Positions 22,592 through 33,746 of a stretch of DNA of 64,000 nucleotides are shown one piece after another (the first letter of the stretch is position 1; every line of letters begins with the position of its first letter). The notes under the pieces are model-generated. The model had not been told where the DNA came from and made no database searches. It saw only the letters and a program-made list of their open reading frames with translations. This DNA is from Mangifera indica. Its lineage: Eukaryota > Streptophyta > Magnoliopsida > Sapindales > Anacardiaceae. The position numbers and the translations under genes are program-made. Location of the stretch: NCBI RefSeq assembly GCF_011075055.1, contig NC_058150.1:6882001-6946000 (forward strand), in the 5' to 3' direction.

Positions 22592-23674
22592 TCAAGCTGG
22601 AGCATATGAATCATATGCACCAAACTTGTTACAAATGAAATTAATTTGAGGTCCTTGAAGAGATTTAGTAAGTATATCCGCTAGCTGATCATTTGAACTG
22701 ACATGACTTGTAGAGATACAACCAGACAAAATCTTTTCTCTCACAAAATGACAATCGATTTCTATATGTTTTGTTTTTTCATGAAACACAGGATTTGAGG
22801 AAATCTTTTCTCTCACAAAATGACAACCGCCATATAGAGAACGACGAAGTTTACAAACCAATCCAGACTCCCCCTGAGCAACAAAACCAGAAGGTTGCTC
22901 CATATAAATTTCTTCTTGCAATTCACCATGAAGAAAAACATTCTTGATATCTAACTGATGCAAAGACCAATGGCGAATGACAGCCATAGAGAAAAATAGG
23001 CGAACAGAGGACATTTTAGCAACCAGAGAGAAAGTCTCATAATAATCAAGACCATATGTCTGAGTGTATCCTTTAGCAACCAACTGCGCTTTCAATCTGT
23101 CAACCTGACCATCAGGACCAACTTTAATAGTATAGATCCATCGACATCCAACCGTTGAGTGACCAGGAGGCAAAGGAACTAGTTCCCAAGTATTATTAGC
23201 ATGTAGAGTAGACATCTCATCCACCATTGCTTGTCGCCATTCGAGATCAGATAATGCCTCATGAATAGTAGTAGGGGTAGATACAGAGGATAAAGTGGAC
23301 ACAAAGACATAGTATGGTGAAGATAAACGATGATAACTCAGAAAATTATAGATGGGATGAGGATTACAAGTTGAGCGCATACCTTTGCGAATAACGATGG
23401 GAAATTGATCATCATGAGGTAAGACTGCAGAGACAGAGGATTTTAGAGCAGGAAGTGAGTGCATTGGGTTTGGAGAGACTGTCTCACTTGAAGGAGAAGT
23501 AAGGCCATCACCTGTAGAATGACTAGTTAGTGTAAGATTTGCACTAATCGAAGATTGGTTAGTTGAAGAGTGTGAATTTATTAGGGGAACAATGTAGGAC
23601 ACAGGAAGAACTTCTGTAACTGACCTGGAGAAACCTATAGAATGTAAGATCACTTGTAGAATGACCTGTAACAA
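22592..23674 (-). pseudogene. Residual copia polyprotein (integrase end, RT part, RNase H end)
   Basis: A 360-residue open frame. After a low-complexity Ser/Thr-rich linker it carries RT blocks (EWRQAMVDEMSTL, NTWELVPLP, WIYTIKVGPDG, LVAKGYTQTYG, HQLDIKNVFLHGELQEEIYMEQP). RT stops at KLRRSLYGG and jumps directly to the RNase H end (CHFVREKI, NDQLADILTKSL). The RT active site YVDD is therefore deleted. The block CHFVREKI appears twice about 32 residues apart, the footprint of a template switch or short-repeat duplication. The frame has stayed open but cannot encode an active RT. Confidence 0.88.
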
Positions 23675-24263
23675 TGTAAGATCACCTGTAGAATGACTAG
23701 TGGGTGTAACGAATCAAAGAACAGAAGAAGTTTTCTGAAGAAAAATGAAGATCCAGAGAAATCGAGGTCCACAAACTGACCACCGGAGCAACCAGTGGAG
23801 GTGGGTCTTTAACATAACTGACCACCGGCTTCTACTGAGTCAATTGGTGGCGGCGGTGTAGTTCCACATGCGTTGAAACAGTAGATCGGAGATCACGTTT
23901 CAAGAGGATAAACGGTCAGCGCGTGCAACAGATTTCGGTGTCGGATGACTGCAAACTCACCACAGATGGACTCGTCAACATCGTCTGAGTTCAACGGAAG
24001 AGGCGGTGTCATCACACTGTGGTTAAAACAAGAGATAGACGTCAGAAGATACCAAGAGATTGAGTGGCGCGTGGAACGATGAATAATGATGTTGCTTTGA
24101 CGGATGTGTCGACGAGAGAATCTTGATCACACTGGTATAGACACGATCATCAAAAAAATGACAGAAGCACAGTGATCAGAGAAACAGTAGAGAAAGGACT
24201 TGGATTCGTCGGAAACTAAGTTGAGAACGTCGAAAAAATTTTAAATGCTAGGCTCTAATACCA

Positions 24264-24444
24264 TATGAATTAAGAATATTGTTTTTCTTATTAATTCAGA
24301 GTACAAAACGTTACAATATATACAATTACAGAGAAGGTATAAAAAGAAATAAATCAAATCAAATCAAATTAAATCCCTAAAAATATATATTTTATCCTAA
24401 TATGCTCTGATAACCTTCCTAATATAACAGAATACAACTCAACA
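24264..24444 (-). repeat. 5' LTR of the copia element
   Basis: The same sequence as the 3' LTR, slightly shorter because of fewer AAATC units, directly followed by the tRNA primer binding site at 24251-24263. Confidence 0.9.
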
Positions 24445-24567
24445 CTTACATCGGTAAAACACGAGAGATATGTTAGGTTTGTCTGTACATTTCACATCGC
24501 TTGAGAATGAGGAGATTAAACTGATTAAATAACATGTGAGATTCTTAAGCTGTCAAAACAAGTTTTG

Positions 24568-24841
24568 TGTTGTAAAACCTAAAAATAAAACCATGATGGA
24601 CTACGTATCCAAAGTAGATAATATGTTAATAATGGGCTAGACTATTCGATTAGAGATGTTACAAATGGTGTTAGAGCTACTGCATATGTACTCTTGAGTG
24701 ATGGTAGGGCAAACCTCAGCGAAAACGCTAAGTCCCGTAAGGGGGTGTATGTGAGAGCCCAAAAGTGAAACTATGATAAATTGTGTATTTAAAGTGAAAA
24801 ATCTCTTGATAGTAGGTTGAATTATTGGACCAGAGACATTA
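24568..24841 (+). mobile_element. Probable TRIM (miniature LTR retrotransposon)
   Basis: Two related ~95-base segments (24568-24663 and 24750-24841) share AAxTGAAAC.ATGAT, TTGAATTATT/CTAGACTATT and AGAGA.(G)TTA. The first is followed after two bases by TGGTGTTAGAGCT (24666-24678), a Met-tRNA-type primer site. The second is preceded by a purine tract GTAAGGGGGTG. The 70-base interior (AGCGAAAACGCTAAGTCCC) resembles the internal segment of Cassandra/TRIM-like elements as I remember them. No target duplication is clear, and the LTRs are quite diverged. Confidence 0.55.
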
Positions 24842-24956
24842 AGTAAAAATGAGAGTGAGAGTAAGTATTTAAGTGATATAAGAAGTGTATGTAATGAGAA
24901 TGAGAAGGTTTATATAGATGTGATAAAAAGTAATTTTGGTATTTTAAAAAAAATTA

Positions 24957-25082
24957 GCGCATTTTTGTTTATAAATAGGAAAAATGGGCATTTTTGCTTA
25001 GGAATAAGAGAAATAGACATTTTTTTTTAGGAATAGGAGAAATGGGTATTTTTGCTTAATAAAAAGGATAAAATGGGTATTT
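24957..25082. repeat. Degenerate minisatellite, four ~31-bp units
   Basis: Units follow the pattern GCATTTTTGCTTAGGAATA then GGAGAAATGG, with substitutions and small deletions between copies. Non-coding. Confidence 0.7.
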
Positions 25083-25089
25083 AATATAA

Positions 25090-26470
25090 TTTCCCTAGAT
25101 TAAAGTACCTTGTCGCTCCCTAATTTTTTGGCTTGTCATTTTCCACCCTTTGAATGCAAAAATTACACTTTCTCACCCATTTACTCACTACGTTAATAGA
25201 AATTTGGTGGTTGAAGAGCAAGACTGCTGTTTTGCTTTCACCAACTAACAACATCACAACCCATTTGCAGACTCAATTTCCAGCAATTGGAAGGGATTCG
25301 TAGATGCTAGAATTTGCATCTAAATTCTAGAAAACATGCTTTCTTATTCAAAATCAATCTTCTTAGTTTCTCTTCTATATTGAAAAATATGTTTCCCAAC
25401 TCTTTCAATGATTCCATCGCAATAACAAACTCAATATTATAGTTAATAATCATGCTTCACAAATTTGCGTCTCCACTTTTTGCACCATTACCACAACTGC
25501 AATCATCTCAACAACTCATGAGCCCCACACCACACTTTTTCAAAACAAATGGCCCTAAGGAAATCATGAAAGGCCTAGAGTGTCACACCAATTTGTGTCT
25601 CCACTTTTGCATCATTACCACCACCATAACCATCTCAAAAGCTCACAAACTCTAGGATTTTTCAATCAATAACTAAATGGCCTTGCAGTGGTCGTCGAAG
25701 GCCTGGATTCTCACGCCAACATCAAGTTACCCTGTGACCACCTGTTTTCTTCTTTCCTTCTTTCTCCACAACCTTTTCTCATCTCTTTCTCTATTGCATT
25801 TCTTATTTCTTCTTTATTCTCCATCTCTATACCTTTCCTTAAACAATCAAGAAACCTGCGATCCTCACCTCGTGCTAACTATACCATGTTACACCCACAA
25901 CCTATCTTTCCTTTGTCGTCACAACCTCACCCATCTAAGACCTTCCCTCCATAGCCACTTACCTTTAAATCCACATGACTACATGGGAAATCAAAATAAA
26001 AATGATCAATTTTTTTTACTGCAAGTTAAACATAAAAAGTCAGATCCAAGCATGGGAAAATTATCTATAAGTGAACTAAAGCAAAGATGGGAAGAATGGA
26101 GGTACGGAGAAACATAACTATTAGAGGCCAAATTTAGACTTAAAGGCAACTCATTGAGGCACTATCCAATACAATTAAGTTTAAAGCCTTAACATCCATC
26201 CATAATCATCCATCCAAACCCAAACCTAAACCACCGGAATCTTTGCTTACCCAATCTCTAATCTATTTCTACACCAGCCATCTACAAAGTTGGAAAGAGT
26301 GAAAACGAGAGCAGAGAAAGATGGTGTTGATGACAGATTCAATAAGTAAAAATATATTAAAATTTTTGTTAAATTGAGTTGATACGTTAATTCTGAAAAA
26401 TCAAATAGATCCTGAAGCATTGTGAAAATGTAAATGGCTCAAATTTTGAATATAAATGATTTTTGAAATG
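25090..26470. other. Spacer upstream of the PPR gene, with an internal ~60-bp repeat
   Basis: A segment near 25459-25525 recurs, diverged, at 25588-25650 (TTTGxGTCTCCACTTTT, CATTACCACxAC). The open frames at 25452 and 25677 are CT-rich strings (long Leu/Ser/Phe runs) with no domain. This is probably an old repeat rather than a gene. Confidence 0.4.
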
Positions 26471-26489
26471 AGTGAGGTTAAACACGCGC

Positions 26490-28736
26490 ATGGCTCTAAA
26501 TCTTCCTCCCATTAGAAAAATTTCAGTCATTCACCGTTTCATTTCTCCGTATCCTCTTCCCGCAAAAATCCTAAAGTTGGGTTCGCCAGCCGGACCATCA
26601 TTTCAACTGCCCGCAGCCCAGTTCGAATTTCTCAAACAGATTTCTTCTCTATCATCGTCCCTTTACGAAGCCGACTATTACGACGAACACCGCTTCCATT
26701 TCCCCAGTTTCAATCCTGACTCGTTTTATGCATCTCTTATCGATAATTCAACCCATTGGAGAAACTTAAAGCAAGTTCATGCCCAGTTGCTGGTATCTGG
26801 ATTGTTCAAAAGTGGTTTTTTAATTACAAAACTTGTTAACGGGAGCTCAAATCTTGGAGAAATTTGCTATGCGAGACAACTGTTCGATGAATTTATTGAA
26901 CCAGATGTCTTTTTGTGGAATGCTATTATTAGGTGCTATTCCAGGCACAATTTCTTTAGTGAAGCTGTTGAAATGTATTGTAAAATGCAAGTGGCGTGGG
27001 TCAGTCCTGATGGCTTTACTCTGCCGCTTGTGCTCAAAGCTTGCAGTGGCATCCCTTCGCGTGAAATAGGTCGAAGAGTACATGGGCAGATAATTAGGCA
27101 TGGGTTTGGATTGGATGTGTTTGTGCAGAATGGTCTTGTGGCATTTTATGCTAAATGCGGCCAAATTGTGCAGGCCAGGATTGTGTTTGATCGGTTGCTT
27201 AATAGAACCGTTGTTTCTTGGACTTCAATCATTTCTGGTTGTGCGCAGAACGCCCAGCCGATGGAAGCTCTTAGAATCTTTAGTCAAATGAGGAAAATGA
27301 ATGTGGAACCTGACTGGATCACTCTTGTGAGTATTTTGAGAGCCTACACTGATGTAGAAAACTTGGATCAAGGGAAATCTCTTCATGGTTTTGTGATTAA
27401 ATTAGGTCTTGAACTTGAACCTGATTTACTTATTTCACTTACAGCCATGTATGCAAAATGTGGGCAAGTGACAATTGCAAGATCATTGTTCGATAAGGTG
27501 AAGATTCCAAATTTAATTTTGTGGAATGCTATGATTTCTGGTTACACCAAGAATGGTTATGCAGAGGAAGCCATAGAGTTATTCCGTCAGATGGCATCTA
27601 AGAATATAAGAACTGATTCTATCACTGTTAGTTCTGCTATTTTAGCTTGTGCTCAAGTGGGATCACTTGAGTTAGCAAAATGGATGAAGGATTATATCAG
27701 CAAAAGTGAGTATAAAAATGATATTATTGCTAATACTGCCCTCATTGATATGTATGCAAAATGTGGAAGTGTAGATTTGGCTCGCCAGGTTTTTGATAGA
27801 ACAAATGATAAGGACATTGTTACGTGGAGTGCAATGATCATGGGATATGGATTGCATGGTCGAGGCCAAGAAGCAATTAATCTTTACCATGCGATGAGGA
27901 AATCTGGGGTTCACCCAAATGATGTCACATTTGTCGGTCTCCTCACAGCGTGCAACCATTCAGGTCTTGTAGAAGAAGGATGGAAGATTTTCCATTGCAT
28001 GAGAGATTATGGGATTGAGCCTCGCCACCAGCATTATGCTTGTGTCGTTGATCTTCTTGGTCGTGCAGGCCACTTGACTCAGGCTTATGATTTTATTATG
28101 AACATGCCTATTGAACCTGGAACTTCTGTATGGGGGGCACTTCTGAGTGCTTGCAAGATCCACCGCCATGTCACATTGGGAGAATATGCTGCAAAACGTC
28201 TTTTCTCATTAGACCCATACAATACAGGGCATTATGTGCAGCTATCAAATCTCTATGCTTCTGCTCGCTTGTGGGATCATGTTTCAAAGTTACGAGTATT
28301 GATGAAGGAAAAGGGACTAACTAAAGATCTGGGCTACAGTTTAATTGAGATTAATGGAAAGCTTGAGGCATTTAGAGTTGGAGATAAGTCACATCCAAGA
28401 TACAAGGAGATTCTTGAGGAAGTTGAGATATTGGAGAGAAGGCTGAAGGAAGTTGGATTTGTTCCACATACAGAATCTGTTTTGCATGATTTGAACTGTG
28501 AAGAGACAGAGGAGACACTTTGTAATCACAGCGAGAGGATAGCAATTGCTTATGGGCTCATTAGTACTGCTCCTGGAACTACTCTTAGGATAACAAAGAA
28601 TCTGCGGGCATGTGTAAACTGCCATGCGGCTACTAAGTTTATATCAAAGCTAGTAAACAGGGGCATTATTGTAAGGGATGCAAATCGTTTTCATCATTTT
28701 AAGGATGGAATTTGTTCTTGTGGAGATTACTGGTGA
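26490..28736 (+). CDS. MEF22: PPR protein, PLS class, E and DYW domains; MEF22-like RNA-editing factor
   Basis: A single exon encodes 748 residues from the first in-frame ATG at 26490 (MALNLPP). The codons just before it are open but hold no ATG. An N-terminal basic/hydroxylated stretch is consistent with an organelle transit peptide. PPR motifs of P, L and S type run through the middle (repeated VFVQNGLVAFYAKCG, NLILWNAMISGYTKNG, DIVTWSAMIMGYGLHG). Then come the E/E+ region and a complete C-terminal DYW deaminase-like domain with its HSE zinc/active-site motif (CNHSERIA), CVNCH, and the terminus CSCGDYW. Sequence and block order closely follow Arabidopsis At3g12770 (MEF22) as I remember it. 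Editing factors of this type bind a site upstream of a target cytidine in a mitochondrial transcript and convert it to uridine. The target in this species is not predicted here. Confidence 0.95.
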   Translation: MALNLPPIRKISVIHRFISPYPLPAKILKLGSPAGPSFQLPAAQFEFLKQISSLSSSLYEADYYDEHRFHFPSFNPDSFYASLIDNSTHWRNLKQVHAQLLVSGLFKSGFLITKLVNGSSNLGEICYARQLFDEFIEPDVFLWNAIIRCYSRHNFFSEAVEMYCKMQVAWVSPDGFTLPLVLKACSGIPSREIGRRVHGQIIRHGFGLDVFVQNGLVAFYAKCGQIVQARIVFDRLLNRTVVSWTSIISGCAQNAQPMEALRIFSQMRKMNVEPDWITLVSILRAYTDVENLDQGKSLHGFVIKLGLELEPDLLISLTAMYAKCGQVTIARSLFDKVKIPNLILWNAMISGYTKNGYAEEAIELFRQMASKNIRTDSITVSSAILACAQVGSLELAKWMKDYISKSEYKNDIIANTALIDMYAKCGSVDLARQVFDRTNDKDIVTWSAMIMGYGLHGRGQEAINLYHAMRKSGVHPNDVTFVGLLTACNHSGLVEEGWKIFHCMRDYGIEPRHQHYACVVDLLGRAGHLTQAYDFIMNMPIEPGTSVWGALLSACKIHRHVTLGEYAAKRLFSLDPYNTGHYVQLSNLYASARLWDHVSKLRVLMKEKGLTKDLGYSLIEINGKLEAFRVGDKSHPRYKEILEEVEILERRLKEVGFVPHTESVLHDLNCEETEETLCNHSERIAIAYGLISTAPGTTLRITKNLRACVNCHAATKFISKLVNRGIIVRDANRFHHFKDGICSCGDYW

Positions 28737-30350
28737 AGAGGGTGACTAGCTTTTCAGATCTATTCTGAGTTTTCTTGTTCCGTGCAAGTTAACACTTGTC
28801 AAGATAGCTCATTTATGTTCAACCTTCAAAATATGAATCTATTATCAGAATGATATAAACAAGGCTAAATGATATTACCAATTGGCTTTTAGTTTGTCTC
28901 AAGAATTTAATTTTGAAAAGATTTCATTTTTCTCTGTTGTAGCAAAAGTTAGCATGGGTGCACTCAAGAAATTAATTCGTTCTTGTATCCCGACATATAC
29001 TTCGGCGAACACCAAACTAACCATGTTTTATTTTATACTGTCAACCAGTTGTAGTTCAAATTTATTACATTACTATTTTTCTGCAACTCTAGTTTCCTGG
29101 TACTCTGTTCTGTTTTCTTTCTCTAATTTTTTCCCTCAGATGTAGGATGGTGCATGAAACAGTTCAAACTGCAAACCAAATTAAGCCATTCGAAATTTAT
29201 AGTTCGATTTAATTTGAGTTTAAAAATGGTTTGGTTTAGATTGGAAAGATTTAAAATACAATTATCAGTTTGAATTGTGGTTTGGATGGTTTTTAGACCT
29301 CAAACTGTCTTTTTTTTTTTTTTGAAAACATAAACATATGCATGTTAGCCATAATTTTGTTTGGTTTGTTTTTTATGTTAAAATTGAAGGCTACATGTGT
29401 GAGGAGGCTGAAATATGATTGATAGTATATCTTTTGTTGATAATATTATATTATATTTTTATATATTTAAATTGTAAACTAAACCATAATTCTTTTTTAG
29501 TTTGATTTAGTTTGTTTGTTTAACTTAGTTTGAAAATTTGTTAAATCGTTTTTCCGGTTTAATTTGAAAATGTTCTTAAACTATACCAAATCAAAGGTGA
29601 AGCTCCCTGGACTTGCAATCTGTGGGATATCACAAAACTCACAAGTGGGTATATGTACTCTCTCTTCTGACATGGCAAGGGATTATGTGCAGGATGTGTT
29701 GGCTTGTGCAGGGGTATCAGTGTGGCCAAGTGGATTCCACTAGGGCTGCTCATGGTCGGTTGATAGTCCATGAAACAGGAACGAAAACATGAAATAATTT
29801 TTTTTATCTTCTAAACCCTAACCGCTAAAATACTATCGGTTTTTTAACCAAATCAAAAAATATTTTTAAAATTCAATTAAATTTCACCTGAAATCTCATT
29901 TTTATATAAAAAATAAAATACTGGCAAATTAACATGCAAAAAATCATCCAGACAATCTTAATTATCTCAAGTTCCATACATAAGAAGACAGTGGATTGCA
30001 TAACCAAGCTAAAATTCAAATTGAAAAATAGTATTACAATTTCATTGCTCATTTTTATCCTAAACTTTGTAGAACCGTAATCAACCTGAAGAACGAGGTT
30101 GTTCAATATTGAATGGATCGATTTGATTGGTTTTTCCAATCCAATTTTTTGGACAGAATTTGAACCCTTATATACTCATGCTTGAAATTTCAAATCTTTA
30201 CCACTCAAGTTACCAAAGCAGTAGTGTGTAAGGTTTTCTTCTAATGTATATATGTACTTTTTTGTTGGTGTAGTAGTTGAAGTGGGTTGAATTAGTTGAA
30301 GTTTTTGATGTATTTTCCCTTAATTCATTGATCTTGGCTTGATCCTTGAT
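28737..30350. other. Spacer with GGTTTGG-type inverted repeats
   Basis: Between about 29165 and 29580 the motif AACCAAATTAA and its complements (TTTGGTTTAGATT, TTTAATTTGAAAA) occur in both orientations, suggesting an old palindromic DNA element. No gene is supported. Confidence 0.4.
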
Positions 30351-31640
30351 TGACTAAATGTTCAATGAAATAGAGATGAAATCATTCATCCATAAATCCC
30401 TACCTGCTGCTCCCTCTCATTTTCTCTTTCCAGTTGACAACCAACTTCTTCGAATAGAAAAACAGAACCTGAATGCTGCAGCAGAAAAAAATCACTGCCG
30501 CATCACTCCCTTGTTTTCCAACATTTCTCTCAAAGTACATTTCCTTTCACTCTAATGCAACATCATACTCAAAAACCATATTTTCATTATTGAAACTTCC
30601 AATTGTTCTTGCTTCATCTAAAGTGAATCTACTATATATAGTCTCAAAGGAGAATTTCAAATATTTGATAAACGCACTTGATAACAAAGCATTTTTGAAG
30701 TTGAAACATGATGTCACCTATATATTCATTCTCTTTTACTTGATCCATTTGATGCTACTGGATAAGAAAATGATGATATATAAGATATACTGTGATTTTT
30801 CCACGGCATTGGGCCAATCAAAAGAGTTGAATGGGATAAATTTAGTGCTTGATCCATTATTTGTACGTGTATAGTTGCAAAAATTACATAGTCAATGAAT
30901 CAAAATTGAGCTTGAAGTCTTGAAGTTGCGCATTAATGTTGGTTGATGTATTTTAATCAATTGATGTAACAACAAACTTGAAAATGTCTAGTATTCTCTC
31001 AATTCACTCTTTTGAAATGTTCTATTTCCAATCCTCGTAGAAACTTCTCGCAGCAGACTAAAGGCTAGCTACCCATAACAACCTTGGGAACAAGATCTGC
31101 AAAATGAAGAAAGCTTTTGTTTGTTAAGAACGAAATTGAGGTTAATAAGAATGGCATCGACAGAATCAATGATTTCCGTGGTGTTATTCTTTGTCAAGTA
31201 CTCTTCCTTCTCTCCATCAAATCTTTCGCTCAAACCATCAAAACGATGGAGATCCCTCTAGTCTTCATTCCTTGACCTTGACTTTAGCACCATTAACCCG
31301 CTTGGCATTTCTTCTAACCCTGCCATCACTTATAATAAAGGCCATACGTTTTATCCTTTAAAGAGATGGACTGAATTTCCCTTCCGTTTTCTCTTTTAGT
31401 TGCTATCCAAATTCATTTTTTGTGTATATAATTATGTAATCATTTATAATTTTAATGTATTAGACTATGCACTTTATGTTATGTTATAGGAGACATGTTT
31501 TGATGTTTTTATTCTTGGAGTATTTTTAATAAAATGGGTGTTTTAGTCATTTTATGCGAATTTTATATTTTTTTAGTAAGTTAAGTTTATATTTTCCATA
31601 ATAGATAATAAGTGAATCATGCTTTATTAATCAAGTGTAG
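30350..31640. other. Spacer with weak open frames
   Basis: Frames at 30358-30555 and 30473-30874 have no domain, and overlap in different frames. The segment 31080-31330 is less AT-rich and could be a gene scrap, but stops break it in all frames. Confidence 0.3.
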
Positions 31641-31657
31641 TATTTTTTTTAGCATTT

Positions 31658-31820
31658 TTATATGTATGTATTTTCTGTATACAAATAGATATATACTTAC
31701 GTATATTATAATGTGATTGTGTGTTATTTTATGTTTAATTTAAAATCATCTAATCATATGATGACATACATCAAATGTGTACATATTTTTGTACTTAAAA
31801 TGAGTATACATAATTTTATT
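31658..31820. mobile_element. Palindromic MITE, copy 2
   Basis: Two inverted arms of about 60 bases (left TATGTATGTATTTTCTGTA; right, reversed, TATGTATACTCATTTTAAG) are related to the palindrome at 12552-12731, sharing the TTTGATGTATGT and ATCATATGATTA pieces. Confidence 0.6.
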
Positions 31821-32319
31821 GATTTTTTTATTTAAAAGATAGCACTTTTGAAAGGGGTATTATAGACCAATTTTCCTATTTTTAAACTCAACTGAAAAAC
31901 AATTTCCAATAAGTTTAAACTATTATGTTAGGGTATAAGATGTGACGTTTAGTTAATATATAATAAGTTATTAGACTTTCTTATAAAATATTTAATAAAT
32001 CATAAAATGCACATTCAACCATCCACCCCATATTATAAGGTATTGGATAATCTTGAATGATCATATTTAAACTTATCTACAAATTTTTATTGCACTAATC
32101 ATTCAACCCAAATTTATTAAACTAAATAATAATTAATGTTGCCCTACATTGAGCATATTGTCTTCAACAATAATAACGTCCAGGGCTTAGCAAGCCTTTT
32201 TAGGAGCACTACCACACTTGACACACTGATTCTCAATATTATAAATGATGACAAGATTGAAAGGTGAGTAAGTACCACGAATTACTTGACTACTGTTCAC
32301 TATGCATATTTAAGATACA

Positions 32320-32596
32320 CACATCTGAATTTGAGTTAAATTCAACTTCCAACAGTTGCTTAATTTCATTACTATGTTCTCTTTTTCAGCAATGGTGTAA
32401 GGACCTGTAGGACATTTATGCTTCAGAAGAAGAACAATATTGGCGATCTCAAACACAAACTTTGAAGCCTTTCTTAAACCACCATAATGTGGTAGAGATC
32501 CAGGGGTTTTAGAATGCGAGAATGAGGTTGGTATAGCAAAGTTTTTGCTCAAGAATGGAAGAGCCTTGCAAGAAATGACTCTTTCCACAGGACACT
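32320..32596 (-). other. Exon-like open segment of unknown identity
   Basis: On the minus strand a 90-residue frame is preceded by an excellent splice acceptor (TTTTCTGTAATTGCAG) and has normal amino-acid composition, for example FSHSKTPGSLPHYGGLRK and KHKCPTGPYTIAEKEN. I do not recognise a family and found no partner exons. It could be a leftover exon of a decayed gene or an exon of a gene I failed to assemble. Confidence 0.25.
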
Positions 32597-33746
32597 GCAA
32601 TTACAGAAAATCTCTCAGACGACAAAAGATTAGGTCTCAGATGATGGGTTTCTTCAAAGGCCAAAGTTGCATTTCACTAATCTTCCCAGATACTTAAGTC
32701 ACTTGCTAACTTGTCAATTAAACTCTTAAGCGCATAAAACATTCTTTTTTAATAGCCAATGGGTACTCAAAGCTTTATCGATTCCAGCTAGTAGAAAAAT
32801 ATTATAATCATGAAATTGGTTTGTTGTCAACTCGTTGTTTTTTTGTATTTTTTAGTACATAGCTTTATCTATATTGAAGTACAACTCAGTTCTACTTGGT
32901 GGACAATTGATTAATTGGGATTATGCTGCTTTGCATGGTGTTCACTGTTCAGCATTATCGGCTAAGACTAAAAAAATGTGTGGTGACATCTAGCCAGGCA
33001 GGCCCCCTGTATGTGCAGGCTATGCTTAATACAAAGCTGGCTGGTTCTCATCACCTTAATCCTTTTTTGTCCATATAATTTACAACACACTTTTCATAAT
33101 GTAATGCTAATTAGTTATCAAGCTGACTAGCAGTTTCCAATCAGTTTATTTCAAAATGCATATAATTATTTTGTCTGGCTCTTGTTCAACACCTTCAAAA
33201 ACCTTTGGAACTCATTATATGAGGCATTGATTTGATATCTTATTATATATTATCCTCTAGGACTCGGCTACTTAGAAGATAAGTGGTTCTTCTTGTATTA
33301 GGATGGTACTAATTAACTTTATTAGTGAGCAGCATTAGTTAAATGGACTTAAATTCCCATCGATTTTATTGAGACAAAAAGTTCAAACGTTATGTCGCAT
33401 GTGTCGTTATTCCAGAGAAAGGCACACATTATTTGTTGCTCTAAAGTGGAGCCATGTCTCTAATGTATTTGCTGTTTGGGGCACAAAAAATAATCATGTT
33501 TTTCTTGCTAAGTATAATTAATTAGTTGAACCATATTCATAGATAGAGTCAGGGAGTCAGAAGAATCCAAATGGACAAAGTTATCTAGAATTAACAAGCT
33601 TTTTATTAGAATAAAATTAACTGATTTTTATAAGATTGAACAACATTGGAGGGGCCAAACTTAGTTTTTTCGCAACACAGTTCTTGTTCAACTTTAGTTT
33701 TTACCAAAACCTATGACACATGAAAGCTGAAAAGGCCTCTCTTTAT

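Larger units (their letters stand above)
22399..24444 (-). mobile_element. Internally deleted Ty1-copia retrotransposon with both LTRs
   Basis: A complete but shortened element in minus orientation, about 2.05 kb. The LTRs are 22399-22584 (3') and 24264-24444 (5'). The target duplication CTTAC flanks it at 22394-22398 and 24445-24449. The primer binding site TGGTATTAGAGCC (minus strand, 24251-24263) directly abuts the 5' LTR and matches initiator-Met tRNA usage. The polypurine tract GAGGGGGAG (minus strand) abuts the 3' LTR. The interior has a leader, then only the end of integrase, part of RT and the C-terminal end of RNase H. Gag, protease and most of integrase are missing, so it needs help in trans. 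Confidence 0.93.

Noticed and set aside
25677..26117. 146-residue plus-strand frame before the PPR gene
   Set aside because: It is a Leu/Ser/Phe/His-rich string from CT-rich DNA overlapping another long frame, with no domain or signal pattern.
26472..26489. Upstream extension of the PPR frame (six codons, GTG start)
   Set aside because: The first codon is GTG, which a plant ribosome would not normally use. The first ATG in frame is at 26490, so the CDS starts there.
32970..33045. Sequence resembling miR160 (GCCAGGCAGGCCCCCTGTATG)
   Set aside because: It does not match the miRNA or its star over its length, and no stem-forming partner is present nearby.
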